From Helichrysum umbraculigerum (Eukaryota > Streptophyta > Magnoliopsida > Asterales > Asteraceae), in NCBI GenBank assembly GCA_949592205.1, contig CATIUR010000001.1, forward strand, positions 238,160,750 through 238,224,749: DNA of 64,000 nucleotides, in the 5' to 3' direction. Position 1 is the first letter of the stretch; each line of letters opens with the position of its first letter. The notes under the pieces are model-generated. The model was not told the DNA's origin and searched no databases. It saw only the letters and a program-made list of their open reading frames with translations. Below, in pieces: positions 43,337 through 55,023 of the stretch. Made by a program: the position numbers and the translations under genes.

Positions 43337-44229
43337 TTGATTAATATTGAATGATAACGTTCATTTGCATGTATATAGTCATGAAGTTCAATAACATAAC
43401 AAATATTAAGTAATGACATTCATTATAACGAACATTAAGTGATAAAATTCCTCTCGATGAAAATTAAGTGATATCATTCATTGATAAATGTTAAAAATTA
43501 GTTTCGGTTGTTATAACATTTATTTTGATGAATATTAATTGATAACATTTATTTATATGTATATTAAGCAATAACGTTCATTGACAACATGAATATTAAG
43601 TAATAACAATCATTGATAGTGAATATTAAGTGATAACAATAACATTCATCAAGATGAATTTTAAGTGATATCAATCATTGATATGTTAGAATTTGTATAT
43701 GTTGTTATAATGTTTATTATGATGAATATTTAGTGATTCATTTACATGTATATAAATTAAATACATTTTTTGGCCAAACGGGACAACATCTGAGAAATAT
43801 ATTAATTTATCAGAAAAGTCCGTTCAGATATTCAAATACAAATCGAGGCTAAACGACACCATGAGATGCCCGAAATAGACAACCAAGTAGAACAAAAAGC
43901 AAAACAATCAGATTTAGGACCTTAGACCAGACCTTGAGCGAAGACCCCTAAATAAATTGACCTTCATCATCACCATCAGCCTACCATATTTCCAGAGAAC
44001 AACGTTATGACTTTTGAAAGTCAACCTTCAAACTTGACTCTACAAATTACAGTGCATATCAACATGTAAAACATCATTAAAACCAATTAAGCTCAAATTA
44101 CCGCTATTATGATAAAGATATTATATAATCACTTAATCAATAAGAATTTGTATCATATAATTTTAATGAAAATTGATCATATTATTTTACCATTTTTCTT
44201 CCCGAAACAAGACGAGTATCATGCAAGCT
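43337..44229. other. AT-rich stretch without a gene
   Basis: Decayed ATTCAT/ATGAATATTAAG words fill its first 400 bp. I see no coding sequence in the rest. Confidence 0.4.
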
Positions 44230-44650
44230 TCTTGTCATCTTCTTCACTTAGATCTTTAATCGCCACTTCTCTTTTATAATATGGTGACATATAAAGTGCT
44301 GCTACATGTGGTTGCATTTTTTCTTTTGTCGGTGAAGGTGGTTTAGAATATTCATCTTTAAACAACAAAATATCTCCTTGTTTTTTAGCTTCCACCAACT
44401 TTTTTTGAGTTATGAATTCTCTTGTTCATTTTTGCCTTTATCCAACGACGTGTCTTCATCTAACTTCTCTGTTAGTTCTTCCACATTATTTTGGCTTTCT
44501 ATGTCATTCTCCTCTCTATATCCTTTTTAGTTCATATCCTTCAAAACATCTTAAATTTGATCACTTACATTCACTGTAAAGTTGTTTTCCAATTCCACAT
44601 CTGTCTCCATGCTTTCACTTTCCGATTCCGCTTATCCTTTCTTTAACTTT
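44230..44650 (-). pseudogene. Decayed acidic coding remnant
   Basis: On the minus strand, short open pieces such as ESESMETDVELENNFTVNVS, YREENDIESQNNVEELTEK and KLDEDTSLDKGKNEQEN are broken by stops. Low-complexity acidic sequence of this sort can look coding by chance. I do not recognise a family. It may be the remains of a transposon-encoded protein of the large element. Confidence 0.3.
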
Positions 44651-44754
44651 TGCAGAGCATAAAAACCCTAACGGATCTCTATCATCAAATAATATATTGC
44701 TATAAGCAAATTCCGATGAATATATATGTAATTAACTTTGTTGTTTTCACAATT

Positions 44755-44835
44755 TAGCGAATAATATTCAATCAACATTCATAGCAGCGAATAATATTCA
44801 ATCAACATTCATAGCAGCGAATAATATTCAATTCT
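44755..44835. repeat. 33-bp tandem repeat, two and a half units
   Basis: The unit GCGAATAATATTCAATCAAC followed by ATTCATAGCA is repeated directly. The surrounding sequence to 45,880 is AT-rich without a recognised gene. Confidence 0.9.
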
Positions 44836-46020
44836 TGAAAGGTTTCAACCAAATATGTACAGTAACATTATAAGATTTAACATAGTAACAATTCCTTATT
44901 ATCTAATATTAAACTCTTCAAGAATCTTAATCAAAGAACTAGGATATCTGTAATTATACCCAAGAAATGTGGACCATACCTATTAGAACTACCCTTTTTC
45001 CCAATTACAACAAATTTCCAGTTTTTTATATTACCAGTTTCTTATATTTCTAGGGTTCATCAATAAGTAACATTGTTGATTTTGAAATCTATTTTCTTAA
45101 TACTCACATAATATTTTAATTAAAATTCATCCTAGTGAATACAGTAATATTTAATAGCTAAAAGGCCAATCACCGTTAATTAACCACGGAAAATGATCAA
45201 GCGCTCTAGTATAATTTTCCACATATTCCTATGCATAGTGTACAATTGAATCGAGAGACATGGTATGCATACTATTTTACATTTGCCTTAATCTACACAA
45301 ATGTAATTAACTACAAAACTTTGCTGTTATGATTTATGTCTATACGATAGTAGTAATTAATAGCTAAAAGTATCAGTAAATTATGAATACTAACACAACA
45401 AGATTTATACAATAACAATTCATAAAGTTAACACTAGTATTCATCGATTACGGTACAATTCATCTTAATATTCACAGTTTATTCAAATTGATTGATATTT
45501 TTGTTAAAATATAAACAAAATTTTCAAAAAAAAGAAAAAGAAATTATAATGAATATATTTGATGAATTTGTTCTTACCAGTTTCTTCTTCTTCTATTTTT
45601 GATTTTCGTGTATCTTGTGTGCGATTTTTTCACACTTTTCTGATGAACCATCGGCCATTATGAATGATCAATTTTTCGATGAGACTGTGAATTCGAAGTT
45701 TTTGCGGACGAATAATTAGATGTTTATGTTGTTCGATTTGGCGATTTGAAACAAAATCGTGTGAAATGGTGAATTGATTTGCGAATTCTCTGATTTTCAA
45801 ACCCTAATTTCTCCTTTGAAAATGAGCGTATGGTTTTATGTTTGTTCAACATCTGGGTCTTTGTATTTTTGTATTTTTTGTTTTTTAAGCAACATAATTA
45901 TGAAATGGCCATTATGCCCCTCCACCTTTTTTTAAATGGCTAGATCTAATGGTCCAAATTAGCTTCCCCCTTCCCCAAGATCTCTACTTCCCCATTGATC
46001 CCTCCCCTATATATATATAT

Positions 46021-46579
46021 AGTTGGAGGATCCAAAAAGAAGAAATATTTTGTGGAGAAGATGGAGAATGAATCTTGACCATTCATTTTAATTTAAGATC
46101 AAAGGGTATAATAGTCTTTTGTAATTTGATTATTATATTAATTACCAATGAATGGAGTATGACATGTCGGTTTTTTTTCTCCACTAATATAGGAGGTTAA
46201 TAACAAGAAATTTTGCACATTAAATGCAATTATAGATTAGGCATATCATTTTTTCTGGGCGGTTTTTATTTTGTAAAGATCTTCACGCAGGTTTGAAGGG
46301 ATTGATCCTTGGTACATTTTCATCGATTCATACTTATTTGCATTTCATATTATAATAAAAGCAACAACATCTTCAACGATTAACACATTAACAAAATTCA
46401 CTAAAAATTTAAAAGTAAATTGATTGTGAATATTTTAGTTTTAGCAACATACTATTTCTTATACATTTAGGAGCATCGCTTAAAAGGTGAAATCACCATC
46501 CACGCTAAATGCTTTAAATTTCCTACCATATGCTAATTTAACCTTACATAAAATACCATAAAACTATTTCATTTATTGC
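46021..46579. mobile_element. Left terminus of a second TIR element, split by element D
   Basis: It starts GTTGGAGGATCCAAAAAGAAG directly after the (TA)n tract that ends the large element, and resembles that element's GTGGGAGGATC terminus. The ATTGC duplication places its continuation at 56,991 onward, where a Ulp1-like fragment lies. Its right end was not found and may lie beyond the window. Confidence 0.45.
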
Positions 46580-47061
46580 TATAACACCCCTCATTTGATA
46601 TAACAATATTATATTAAGAACACGGAAGCGTAGAAATTTAAACAACTTTATAACTTTACATTACATTAATTTACATAAACAGTTTATAAGTTAAAGTCAC
46701 ACTGACTTGAAACAGTTCCAAAGATTACATAGGTCGGGGTATTATATAAAACCAACTAGTTTAGTACAAAAAGGATCAGAGTAGCTTGCTGTCAAACTAT
46801 CCTTGCTTCCAAAAGCATCCCATTCCTGCTACCCATTAAGCTACAAAATCTGCAGGAATTAAAGATGAGGGATTAGCACATAGCTAAGTGAGAGAGTTCA
46901 ACACCCAACATTCAACTTAGCATAACCATTAACTACAACAATCAACAACACTTAATAATGAGGATCGGTGGTTCTGGGGATAACCATAATACCCGGGCGG
47001 CTCCCCAAGAACTCTTATCCAACCATATCCGTATGGCCATACGGACGAGACCGATAGCTAG

Positions 47062-49132
47062 TGTAACACCCTCGAAATGGACCTAGTGGTTTTATATTAT
47101 TTCTTGATTCAAATAAACATTTAAATGTGTTTGGAAATAATATTGTTTGAACTAGTAGAAATAATTGGAATAGGAGTCGAATATTCCAATGTGATAAGTG
47201 AATTATTAATTGTTGTAAATTAATATAGTTGACGGTACAATAAAATGTTTGGACTCGCAAATGGTTTTCGGGTTCCAGACAATAGATTGAGATGAGGTAT
47301 TAAATTATACCCGTATATTGAAGACGGTTTAATGAGGCCGACTTATATATATCATTTCCTCTTTAGGAAAGTTCATTATAAAACTTCAAAACTCACAGAA
47401 ACTCTCAGAAAACTTTCAAATCAAACTAGAAATCAAATCAGGAAGCTGTGATTCTTGCTAAGCTTCAACACTATCAGATTAATATCGATATGTTCTTCAA
47501 TCAGTAAGTGTTCTTGAGTATTTAAGAATTTGATTTTGATTGAAATAGGGTGAATTGATGATTTTGAAGAATTAGATGTTAGAAATCATGTTATAACTGT
47601 TATATAATGTTTATACGAAGTTAATTGTGATATATAACGGTTTGAAATCGAGTTTTGAGTGTTTTGGGTATTAAACCTGTAGGTTAGGGTTTGATCAGGG
47701 ATGAAGATGAGCTGAAAAAGGCTCAAACGCGATCCCAGAACCCTAGCCAGGATCGCGTTCGTTAGTTATAAAAGGAATCGGACGAGTTTTGTTCTTGGGA
47801 ACGCGATCCCAAGAATTTGTCCGGATCGCGTTGCTTAGTTATAATTTGTCACAGAATGATTTTACAAAGAGGAACGCGATCCCACCATTGTTTTCTGAAA
47901 AAAAGTTTGTCAGTACTTTTTGTAAAATTTCAAAAGTGCATAAGTGTTTAGTAGTGATTTTTGCCACGGAAAAATTGACAAATTGTCTTTAAACTTTGAT
48001 TGGGCTGAAATTTACATGGTTACTCGAAAACGGCCCACTGATCAAGCTATATACTATAGCCTAGTCAGTTTTTGGCCATTCGGGGTCGTTTAGGGGTCGA
48101 AAATAGCATTTTATAGTTTTTGGACCTTATTTCGGGACTTTTTGATTATGTTCCGAATTGAACTTTTGTTGCTGTGATCTTAGGTATCACTTGATACATG
48201 TAATTATGTTATGATTGTGTAACGATGTTAATTACATAAGTATTATCAGTTGATACAAGTTACTAACTCATTGTTTATTGATTGTATTCTCAGATGTGTA
48301 GAAGGCTCAGTAATATTAGACTTCTGAGCTTGCAGCTGAGGTATCGGTGAGTGGATCTGTAACCTCAGTGTGATTTAGTTGTAATGATTTGATTTACAAC
48401 CAGTAATTTATAGTATTACTTTGATATGATGCATCGGTCGAGATATCTTGCCATGATAGATTAACTAGTTGTTTACTTGGCTGATTGTGCTAGTATGTAA
48501 GATTTTGAGGTCAACTTGACTTGATGGTTGGACTGGTTGTTGTTGTAAACGACAGGAGATCTCGGAAACTTGAAATGTCGGTTTAGAGATCTAGGTCGTG
48601 TGTGATTAACAACTGGTTATCGGTAATTCTGTATAGGCCAATACAGATGATTGACAAGAGTTCCTTGAGTGCCAAACCGGTATTAGGGTGTCTCAGGGAC
48701 CACCGATTCTCATGAAGATTGATAACACTTGATTGGAAGTTATGTGAATTAATGATTGATTGATTTTCTGTTTATTGTTATTTGATGTAAACAGATTGTT
48801 ATGCTAAGTTGTACTGTTGCTTATAGTTTCATTCACTTAGCTTTATGCTAACCCCACCACAGTTCTTCCTGCAGGTTAAAATAGATGTGACATATTGGGC
48901 AGGGCAGGAAGTGTTTTGACTGGATGGAATGTTTGACAGGCTGTACTCTGATGTTAATTTAATAGCCATAGAAATGTTTTGAATTATATAACACCGAGTT
49001 GTTGAGATGTCACGTATTTGATTTGAAAAAAATTTACTGACATTTTGAGTACATTGATAGAAGGTTTTTAAATATACGCTTCCGAGTCGCAATTATTATA
49101 TTATTGTTTATAATGAAACGAGGGGTGTTATA
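47062..49132 (+). repeat. Solo LTR of the B family inserted in the D LTR
   Basis: It starts TGTAACACCCTCG, ends GGGGTGTTATA and has target duplication GCTAG on both sides. No internal sequence remains, so it probably arose by recombination between two LTRs after insertion. Both flanks are close to the B LTRs (for example the segment around GATGCATCGGTCGAGATATC), but it is 2,071 bp against 1,859. Its palindrome array is of the D type instead of the B type. It postdates the insertion of D. Confidence 0.93.
47725..47882. repeat. AACGCGATCC/GGATCGCGTT array in the solo LTR
   Basis: Two hairpins (arms at 47,725 and 47,750, and at 47,800 and 47,823) and a third left arm at 47,873; the period is 73-75 bp. 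The spacers, such as TTAGTTATAAAA and CGAGTTTTG, are homologous to those in the D array. Confidence 0.9.
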
Positions 49133-49603
49133 GCTAGTGGTTATCCTACTCAGATACAGTTCAATACACACAACATATGAAGCATATCCATGTATCATTC
49201 ACATGATAACCAACTAACCCAACCAACAGTTCATCAATTCGTCGACCTCATTGGCAACCAATATCCAAAGATCACGTATAGCACATAGTGATACAATCAA
49301 CAATAACGATTAAACAACTCTATAATCATATCTACAATTACCCGTTGTAATCAAATGATTACAACTAAACCAAATGGTGAGTTTGAATCCACTCACCGAT
49401 ACCTCAGAAGTCGCTACACTCAGCTTCTAATCACTGAGTCTTTGGGGTATCTGAAACATCACACAACAAACAAGTTAGTAACTTGTTTCTAACTAATAAT
49501 AGTTAACTTCACAATTCAAGTTACAATGAGTAACAATAATAACTATCTGTATTATATAAACTCAGGTTCACAAACTATCATAATCATCAAAATTTAACAG
49601 ACA

Positions 49604-49783
49604 AACGCGATCCGGACTAGGCATGGTGGGATCGCGTTCTTCAATAGAAAAAATTCTGTAACCGAAAAGCACTAGCAAACGCGATCCGGATATTTGGCCA
49701 GGATCGCGTTTCCAAGGCCAAAACTCGACTGGGACATTTTATAACTAGTGAACGCGATCCGGACTAGATTCTGGGATCGCGTT
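49604..49783. repeat. AACGCGATCC/GGATCGCGTT array in the D LTR
   Basis: Three hairpins with 10-bp perfect arms start at 49,604, 49,678 and 49,751 (period 73-74 bp) with loops of 13-15 nt. The same array is at 56,144-56,323 in the other LTR. It starts about 660 bp from the LTR start in element sense. Confidence 0.92.
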
Positions 49784-50445
49784 GAGCTGCGTTTCAGCTC
49801 AGGTACAAACCTGCAAATGTTCAACTCGAACCCTAACTTCTAATCATCTTTCAAATGACATCAATTTCGAATTTACAAGCTATCACAAGCTCAAATAACC
49901 TCAAGTAACATCATATATCATCATTTAACATGATTCAAGCTTCTAATTCACATAATTCAATCAACAATTTACCTAATCAATTTAATTCATAAAAGCATGA
50001 ACAAACTTACAAGTTTTAAGGAATTGAGATGATGATGATGATAACCTTATAATCACACAATCACAACTTCACTTACACTTCACTTTTGATGATCTAAGAT
50101 TTGATTTAAGTTAGGTTTTTGTTTGAAAAGAAATGAGGAAGAACAAGGATTTGGGAAAGTAACCAAATAAAGGTCGGCCTCTATTTTTAACCGACTCATC
50201 ATTTTGGGTATTTTATACCCGCTTTAAATCTATTGTCTGGAACCTAAAAATCAACTGCGAGAAATTTATTTTATTATACCGTCAACTTTAATATATTAAA
50301 ACAAGCAACATTTCACTAATCACAATAAGTCCTGAGACCTATTTTACCAAATTTCACAATTAAACAATTATATCAAATAATTTCTAAAATAGTTAAATAC
50401 TTAATTTAAATAGAAAAATACCAGGCCACTGGAGAGGATGTTACA

Positions 50446-50460
50446 AATCTCCCCTCCTTA
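50446..50460 (-). other. Polypurine tract of element D
   Basis: The minus strand reads TAAGGAGGGGAGATT directly before the LTR; the TAA is the pol stop codon, so pol ends inside the tract. Confidence 0.85.
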
Positions 50461-53400
50461 AAGAGATTTCGTCCCCGAAATCTCAACATCAACAAACAAT
50501 CCAGGATATCTGGATTTCATCAACTCCTCAGTCTCCCAGGTCAAATTAGGACCTAAACTATGTCGCCACTTTACTAGTACCATAGGAATTTGTTTCTTCC
50601 TAAGTTTAGTAACCTTCCTATCTAGGACTTCAACAGGTTCTTCAACCAATTTCTGAGTTTGATCAACTTTTAATTCCTGCAAAGGAAGAATTTGCGACTG
50701 ATCCTCAACATTACATCTTCTTAAATAACACACATTAAAGGTGTCATGAATACCAGCAAGTTCAGGTGGGAGATCTAATGAAACAGACTGCTCATTTACA
50801 ATTTGACGAATTTTGAATGGACCGATATATCTAGGTGCCAATTTTCCACGTTTTCCAAAACGGATTACACCCTTCCATGGAGAGACTTTGAGGTAAACCA
50901 ATTCACCTTCGGAAAATGCAACTGGTCGCCTTTTCGGGTCTGCGTATTGTTTCTGTCGGTCACGTGCGGCTTTCAACTTTTCACGTGCAATTGCAACTTT
51001 GTCAGCTGTCATCTGTACAATGTCAGGTCCAGCAAACTGTTTCTCACCGGCTTCCAACCAACATGTCGGTGTTCTACAACGTCTACCATACAACATTTCA
51101 TACGGAGGCATACCGATACTGGAATGATATGAATTGTTATAAGTAAATTCAACCAATAGGAGATGTGAATCCCAAGAACCTCCATATTCCAGAATACAAG
51201 CACGAAGCATATCCTCTAAAGTTTGAATTGTACGTTCTGACTGACCGTCTGTCTGAGGATGATAAGCAGTGCTAAGATTTACACGTGTACCCAACTCTTG
51301 TTGCAAACCTTGCCAAAAACGAGATACAAAACGAGAATCTCGGTCTGACACAATTGACAAAGGTATACCATGTCTCGTGACAATTTCATTTATGTACAAC
51401 TGAGCAAGCTTAGTCAACGAGGCAGATTCACTAGTAGCAAGAAAATGTGCGCTTTTAGTCAACCGATCAACTATAACCCAAACCATGTCATTACCTCGAA
51501 TAGTGCGGGGAAGTTTAGTCACAAAATCCATAGTTAGATGTTCCCATTTCCACTCGGGAATTTCCAACTGTTTCAAGGATCCGTACGGCTTTTGATGCTC
51601 AGCTTTAACTTGGGCACAAATGTGACAAGTACCAACAAATCTAGCAATGTCCGTTTTCATTGTAGGCCACCAGTACAACGGTTTCAAATCATTATACATC
51701 CGAGTACTTCCAGGATGAATAGATAGTCTAGACTTATGTGCCTCATTCAAAATCAAATCACGAATATTACCAAATAAAGGAATCCATACTCGAGATTGAT
51801 AAGTTAGTAATCCTCCCGAATTTTCCACCAATTCATCTTTTCTTTTCAACATGACTTCTGATTTCAAATTAAAATCTTTCAAAGCTTCTATTTGTGCAAC
51901 TTTAATCTGAGAAATCAAGTCAGAAGAAATATCCACTCTTAAGTAATACACTCGATCAGGAGTACCTTTTCGGCTTAAAGCATCAGCAACCACATTAGCT
52001 TTGCCTGGGTGGTATTTAATTTCACAGTCATAATCCTTGATTAACTCTAACCACCGCCTCTGTCGCATATTCAACTCTTTCTGAGAAAACACATACTGTA
52101 GACTCTTATGGTCAGTACAAACAACACATCTAGTACCATATAAGTAATGTCTCCAAAGTTTTAAGGCAAATACAACCGCTGCAAGTTCCAAATCATGTGT
52201 TGGATAATTCCGTTCATGTGGTTTCAACTGTCGAGAAGCATAGGCGATAACTCTATCTCTTTGCATAAGTACACAACCCAAACCAGAATAAGAAGCATCA
52301 CAGTAAACTACAAAATCATCTGTTTCATCTGGTAAGGCTAAAACAGGAGCTTGACATAACATTTGCTTTAAAGTCTGGAAAGCATGTTCCTGTTGATCAG
52401 TCCACATAAACTTTTCATCTTTTCGAGTCAACCTTGTTAATGGACCAGCAAGTTTAGAGAAGTCTTTTATGAACTTCCGGTAATATCCCGCTAAACCAAG
52501 GAAACTCTTCATTTCAGAAGCAGACTTTGAGGCGTTCCAATTCATCACGGCCTCAACTTTCAAAGGATCCACTTTCACACCATCATTACAAATTATATGG
52601 CCTAAAAATTGAACTTCCCTAATCCAAAATTCACATTTAGAAAACTTGGCATAAAGCTGTTCTCGTTTCAACGTTTCTAGAATCAGTCTTAAATGCACAG
52701 CATGCCCAGCTTCAGATTTCGAATATACAAGAATATCATCTATGAAGATAATAACAAATTTATCCAAGAAAGGTCGACAAACCCGGTTCATTAAGTCCAT
52801 AAACACTGCAGGTGCATTCGTCAAACCAAAAGGCATAACCAAAAATTCATAGTGACCATACCTGGTACGAAAAGCAGTTTTAGAAATATCTTCATCACAA
52901 ACACGAACCTGATGGTAGCCCGACCTTAGATCAATTTTAGAATAAACTGAAGAACCCTGCAACTGTTCAAATAAATCATCTATTCTGGGCAGTGGGTATT
53001 TATTCTTTACTGTTCTCTTGTTCAGTTCTCTATAATCTATACACATACGAAAAGACCCGTCTTTCTTTTTCACAAACAACACCGGTGCACCCCACAGCGA
53101 AGAACTAGGTCTAATGAAACATTTATCCAACAACTCCTGTATCTGATTCATCATCTCACGGATTTCAGATGGAGCTAACCTATAAGGAGCTTTGGCGATA
53201 GGCGACGAGCCAGGAACAAGATCAATACGATATTCTACTTCCCTAACTGGTGGTAAACCAGGTAGTTCATCAGGGAACACCTCTGGATATTCACAAACTA
53301 CCGGAACATCGAAAACAGTCTTCTTTTTAAGTTTGGCATCAACTACATAGGCTAGATATGATTCACAACCTTTGGACAACGACTTCCTAGCCTTCATCAT

Positions 53401-54516
53401 AGAAATCAAAGGAAAGACCAAACTATCCCGTTCTCCTCGAGCCACAACATGTGACTCTTCAGAGATTGGGATCCTAATCAACTTCTGATGACAATCAATG
53501 CTAGCTTTATTCTGACTCAACCAATCCATACCAATTATCACATCAAAACTAGGGATTGGCATCAACAAGAAAGAAATAAGGAAAGTCTGGTCATCAATCA
53601 CAATGTTAGCTCCAGTTACCGAGGTGGTAACAGGAACCAAATTACCACTAGCAATTTCTACTTCTACAGGCTTTGTTATTACAATAGGCACTAATTTTAA
53701 CTTGTCACAGAATTTCACAGATATGAAAGTACAATTAGCACCCGAATCAAATAACACACGCGCCGGTACAGAGTTTATAAGAAATGTACCAGTTATAACA
53801 TCTTCGGTGTGCACAGCCTCATCGACTGTCATCTGAAAAGCCCTACTGGTTGCTGGTGGAGGATTTTTACGCTTCTGACCGGTAGATGCAGAGCTCCCAA
53901 CCGAACCAGACCCCGACTTCCCTGCTTCCGGACATTGACCCACTCGATGCCCCTCCTTCTTGCAATACCAACACACAAAATTTGGGTACCGGAAACTCTT
54001 TATCTCATGACCCAGTTCTCCACATTTCAAACATTTATTAGTTTCCACTGTACAAGGCCCATCATGCCTAGATCTACACGAACCACACCAGTTAGAACTG
54101 CCCGACGACCCACTTTTACTAACATACTTCTTATTCTGTCGACTGCCCTGAGAACTTGACTTTCCTTTGCTAGAAGAATCACCTCTAGACTTTGCAGCAT
54201 TATCTCTAGATCGTGCTTCACGAAAACCTCTAATATCACTGTCAACCGATCGTGCAAGATTAAAAGCATGTGATAAACTATTAGCCAATCTTACAGTAGT
54301 ACGGTAATGATGAGGTAAGGTATCCACAAACTGCTCAATTAGAGTTTTATCATCAGGAACCCAATGTTGAACAAACCGAAACTTTTCTGTAAATTGGGAT
54401 ATTAGATCATCAATGGTCATATTATCTTTCAACTGAAGATTCACAAATTCTCTCCTAATCCGTGCCATATCAAAGTCGGAACAATATTGATTACACACTG
54501 CTTGGTGAAAATCTTT
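50458..54516 (-). CDS. Gag-pol polyprotein of element D, main part
   Basis: One open frame of about 1,352 codons downstream of the in-frame TGA at 54,517-54,519. In order: rest of gag; zinc knuckles (CLKCGELGHEIKSF, in which the last Cys is replaced by Phe, and an intact CWYCKKEGHRVGQC); protease (LFDSGANCTF near 53,750); reverse transcriptase (CIDYRELNKRTVKNKYPLP, active-site FIDD near 52,740); RNase H (YCDASYSGLG, TDHKSLQ, NVVADALSR); integrase zinc finger (HPGS...CHICAQVKAEH); integrase core (MDFVTKLP, VSDRDSRF, PQTDGQSERTIQTLEDML); and a chromodomain (VTKLRKKQIPMVLVKWRHS) at the end. All catalytic motifs of pol look intact. The frame has no own ATG at its start, because it is the continuation of the 5' gag piece. 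Confidence 0.93.
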   Translation of the reverse strand, partial: KDFHQAVCNQYCSDFDMARIRREFVNLQLKDNMTIDDLISQFTEKFRFVQHWVPDDKTLIEQFVDTLPHHYRTTVRLANSLSHAFNLARSVDSDIRGFREARSRDNAAKSRGDSSSKGKSSSQGSRQNKKYVSKSGSSGSSNWCGSCRSRHDGPCTVETNKCLKCGELGHEIKSFRYPNFVCWYCKKEGHRVGQCPEAGKSGSGSVGSSASTGQKRKNPPPATSRAFQMTVDEAVHTEDVITGTFLINSVPARVLFDSGANCTFISVKFCDKLKLVPIVITKPVEVEIASGNLVPVTTSVTGANIVIDDQTFLISFLLMPIPSFDVIIGMDWLSQNKASIDCHQKLIRIPISEESHVVARGERDSLVFPLISMMKARKSLSKGCESYLAYVVDAKLKKKTVFDVPVVCEYPEVFPDELPGLPPVREVEYRIDLVPGSSPIAKAPYRLAPSEIREMMNQIQELLDKCFIRPSSSLWGAPVLFVKKKDGSFRMCIDYRELNKRTVKNKYPLPRIDDLFEQLQGSSVYSKIDLRSGYHQVRVCDEDISKTAFRTRYGHYEFLVMPFGLTNAPAVFMDLMNRVCRPFLDKFVIIFIDDILVYSKSEAGHAVHLRLILETLKREQLYAKFSKCEFWIREVQFLGHIICNDGVKVDPLKVEAVMNWNASKSASEMKSFLGLAGYYRKFIKDFSKLAGPLTRLTRKDEKFMWTDQQEHAFQTLKQMLCQAPVLALPDETDDFVVYCDASYSGLGCVLMQRDRVIAYASRQLKPHERNYPTHDLELAAVVFALKLWRHYLYGTRCVVCTDHKSLQYVFSQKELNMRQRRWLELIKDYDCEIKYHPGKANVVADALSRKGTPDRVYYLRVDISSDLISQIKVAQIEALKDFNLKSEVMLKRKDELVENSGGLLTYQSRVWIPLFGNIRDLILNEAHKSRLSIHPGSTRMYNDLKPLYWWPTMKTDIARFVGTCHICAQVKAEHQKPYGSLKQLEIPEWKWEHLTMDFVTKLPRTIRGNDMVWVIVDRLTKSAHFLATSESASLTKLAQLYINEIVTRHGIPLSIVSDRDSRFVSRFWQGLQQELGTRVNLSTAYHPQTDGQSERTIQTLEDMLRACILEYGGSWDSHLLLVEFTYNNSYHSSIGMPPYEMLYGRRCRTPTCWLEAGEKQFAGPDIVQMTADKVAIAREKLKAARDRQKQYADPKRRPVAFSEGELVYLKVSPWKGVIRFGKRGKLAPRYIGPFKIRQIVNEQSVSLDLPPELAGIHDTFNVCYLRRCNVEDQSQILPLQELKVDQTQKLVEEPVEVLDRKVTKLRKKQIPMVLVKWRHSLGPNLTWETEELMKSRYPGLFVDVEISGTKSL

Positions 54517-55023
54517 TCATTGGATAGAGTCTTTTTGTTGTTCTGTTAAATGACCTGTCACTGAATCCCACCAAACCATTGCTTCATCTTTCATACACTG
54601 AACCGCGAACATAACCTTAGATTCTTCCTCACAACGAGTCACACTAAATTTACGTTCCATATCTCTTAACCAATTTAAGGTCACAGTTGGATTTGTACTT
54701 CCATGAAACACCGGTGGCTTACTAGACATGAAAGTTTTGAAAGAACACACCTTACTAGTTTGAGACGATGGATTAGTACCAAAAACAGAAGTTTGTTGTT
54801 GAGCAAGTAGTCTAGCTGCATCTTCCTCAGCTTTCTTTTTAAATTCTCTAAGAATTATCAACTCATCCTCCATTTCGTGTATATACTCATCCCTATTTGC
54901 TTCTTCTCCAACCGCATGAGAAACACCTTCATGATCATGTTGCGCAGTATTAGTCTCAAAAGGCAGAGCTTCAATCCGGGAAGCATTATTGGGGTTAGTG
55001 GTCGGTTGCTCATTATCTGCCAT
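54517..55023 (-). CDS. N-terminal gag piece of element D, ended by a premature TGA
   Basis: It starts at ATG (MADNEQPTTNP), 158 nt after the primer site, and is in the same frame as the downstream polyprotein. Residues about 95-168 belong to the retrotransposon gag domain (SSKPPVFHGSTNPTVTLNWL, AVQCMKDEAMVWWDSVTGHL). The TGA follows DSIQ, in the middle of the gag domain, where relatives commonly have Trp. It therefore breaks gag, and the copy is probably defective without complementation. Confidence 0.85.
   Translation of the reverse strand: MADNEQPTTNPNNASRIEALPFETNTAQHDHEGVSHAVGEEANRDEYIHEMEDELIILREFKKKAEEDAARLLAQQQTSVFGTNPSSQTSKVCSFKTFMSSKPPVFHGSTNPTVTLNWLRDMERKFSVTRCEEESKVMFAVQCMKDEAMVWWDSVTGHLTEQQKDSIQ

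Larger units (their letters stand above)
36182..46009. mobile_element. Large TIR element between (TA)n tracts, carrying captured gene fragments
   Basis: The left end GTGGGAGGATCTAGGGTGAAG continues with ATCTTGAGGGAAGGGGGGAAG. The inverted right end reads GGGGAGGGATCAATGGGGAAG and then ATCTTGGGGAAAGGGGGAAG; similarity continues through GGCCATTTCA for about 130 bp. Both ends touch (TA)n, so a target duplication cannot be read. Long imperfect terminal repeats fit Mutator-like elements. Inside are an RNase H-like fragment, a BSL phosphatase fragment with introns, a MITE and AT-rich palindromic tandem repeats. No intact transposase was found. Treating the whole 9.8 kb as one element is an inference from the paired ends. 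Confidence 0.6.
46580..50445 (-). repeat. 3' LTR of element D, split by a solo LTR
   Basis: The two parts are 46,580-47,061 and 49,138-50,445 (allowing for one copy of GCTAG); together they give 1,790 bp, equal to the partner at 55,196-56,985. The termini in element sense are TGTAACATCC...GTTATA. The palindrome array is at 49,604-49,783. Confidence 0.95.

Noticed and set aside
53603..54159. Several plus-strand frames of 70-120 codons within 50,800-54,160
   Set aside because: They are antisense shadows of the conserved D polyprotein.
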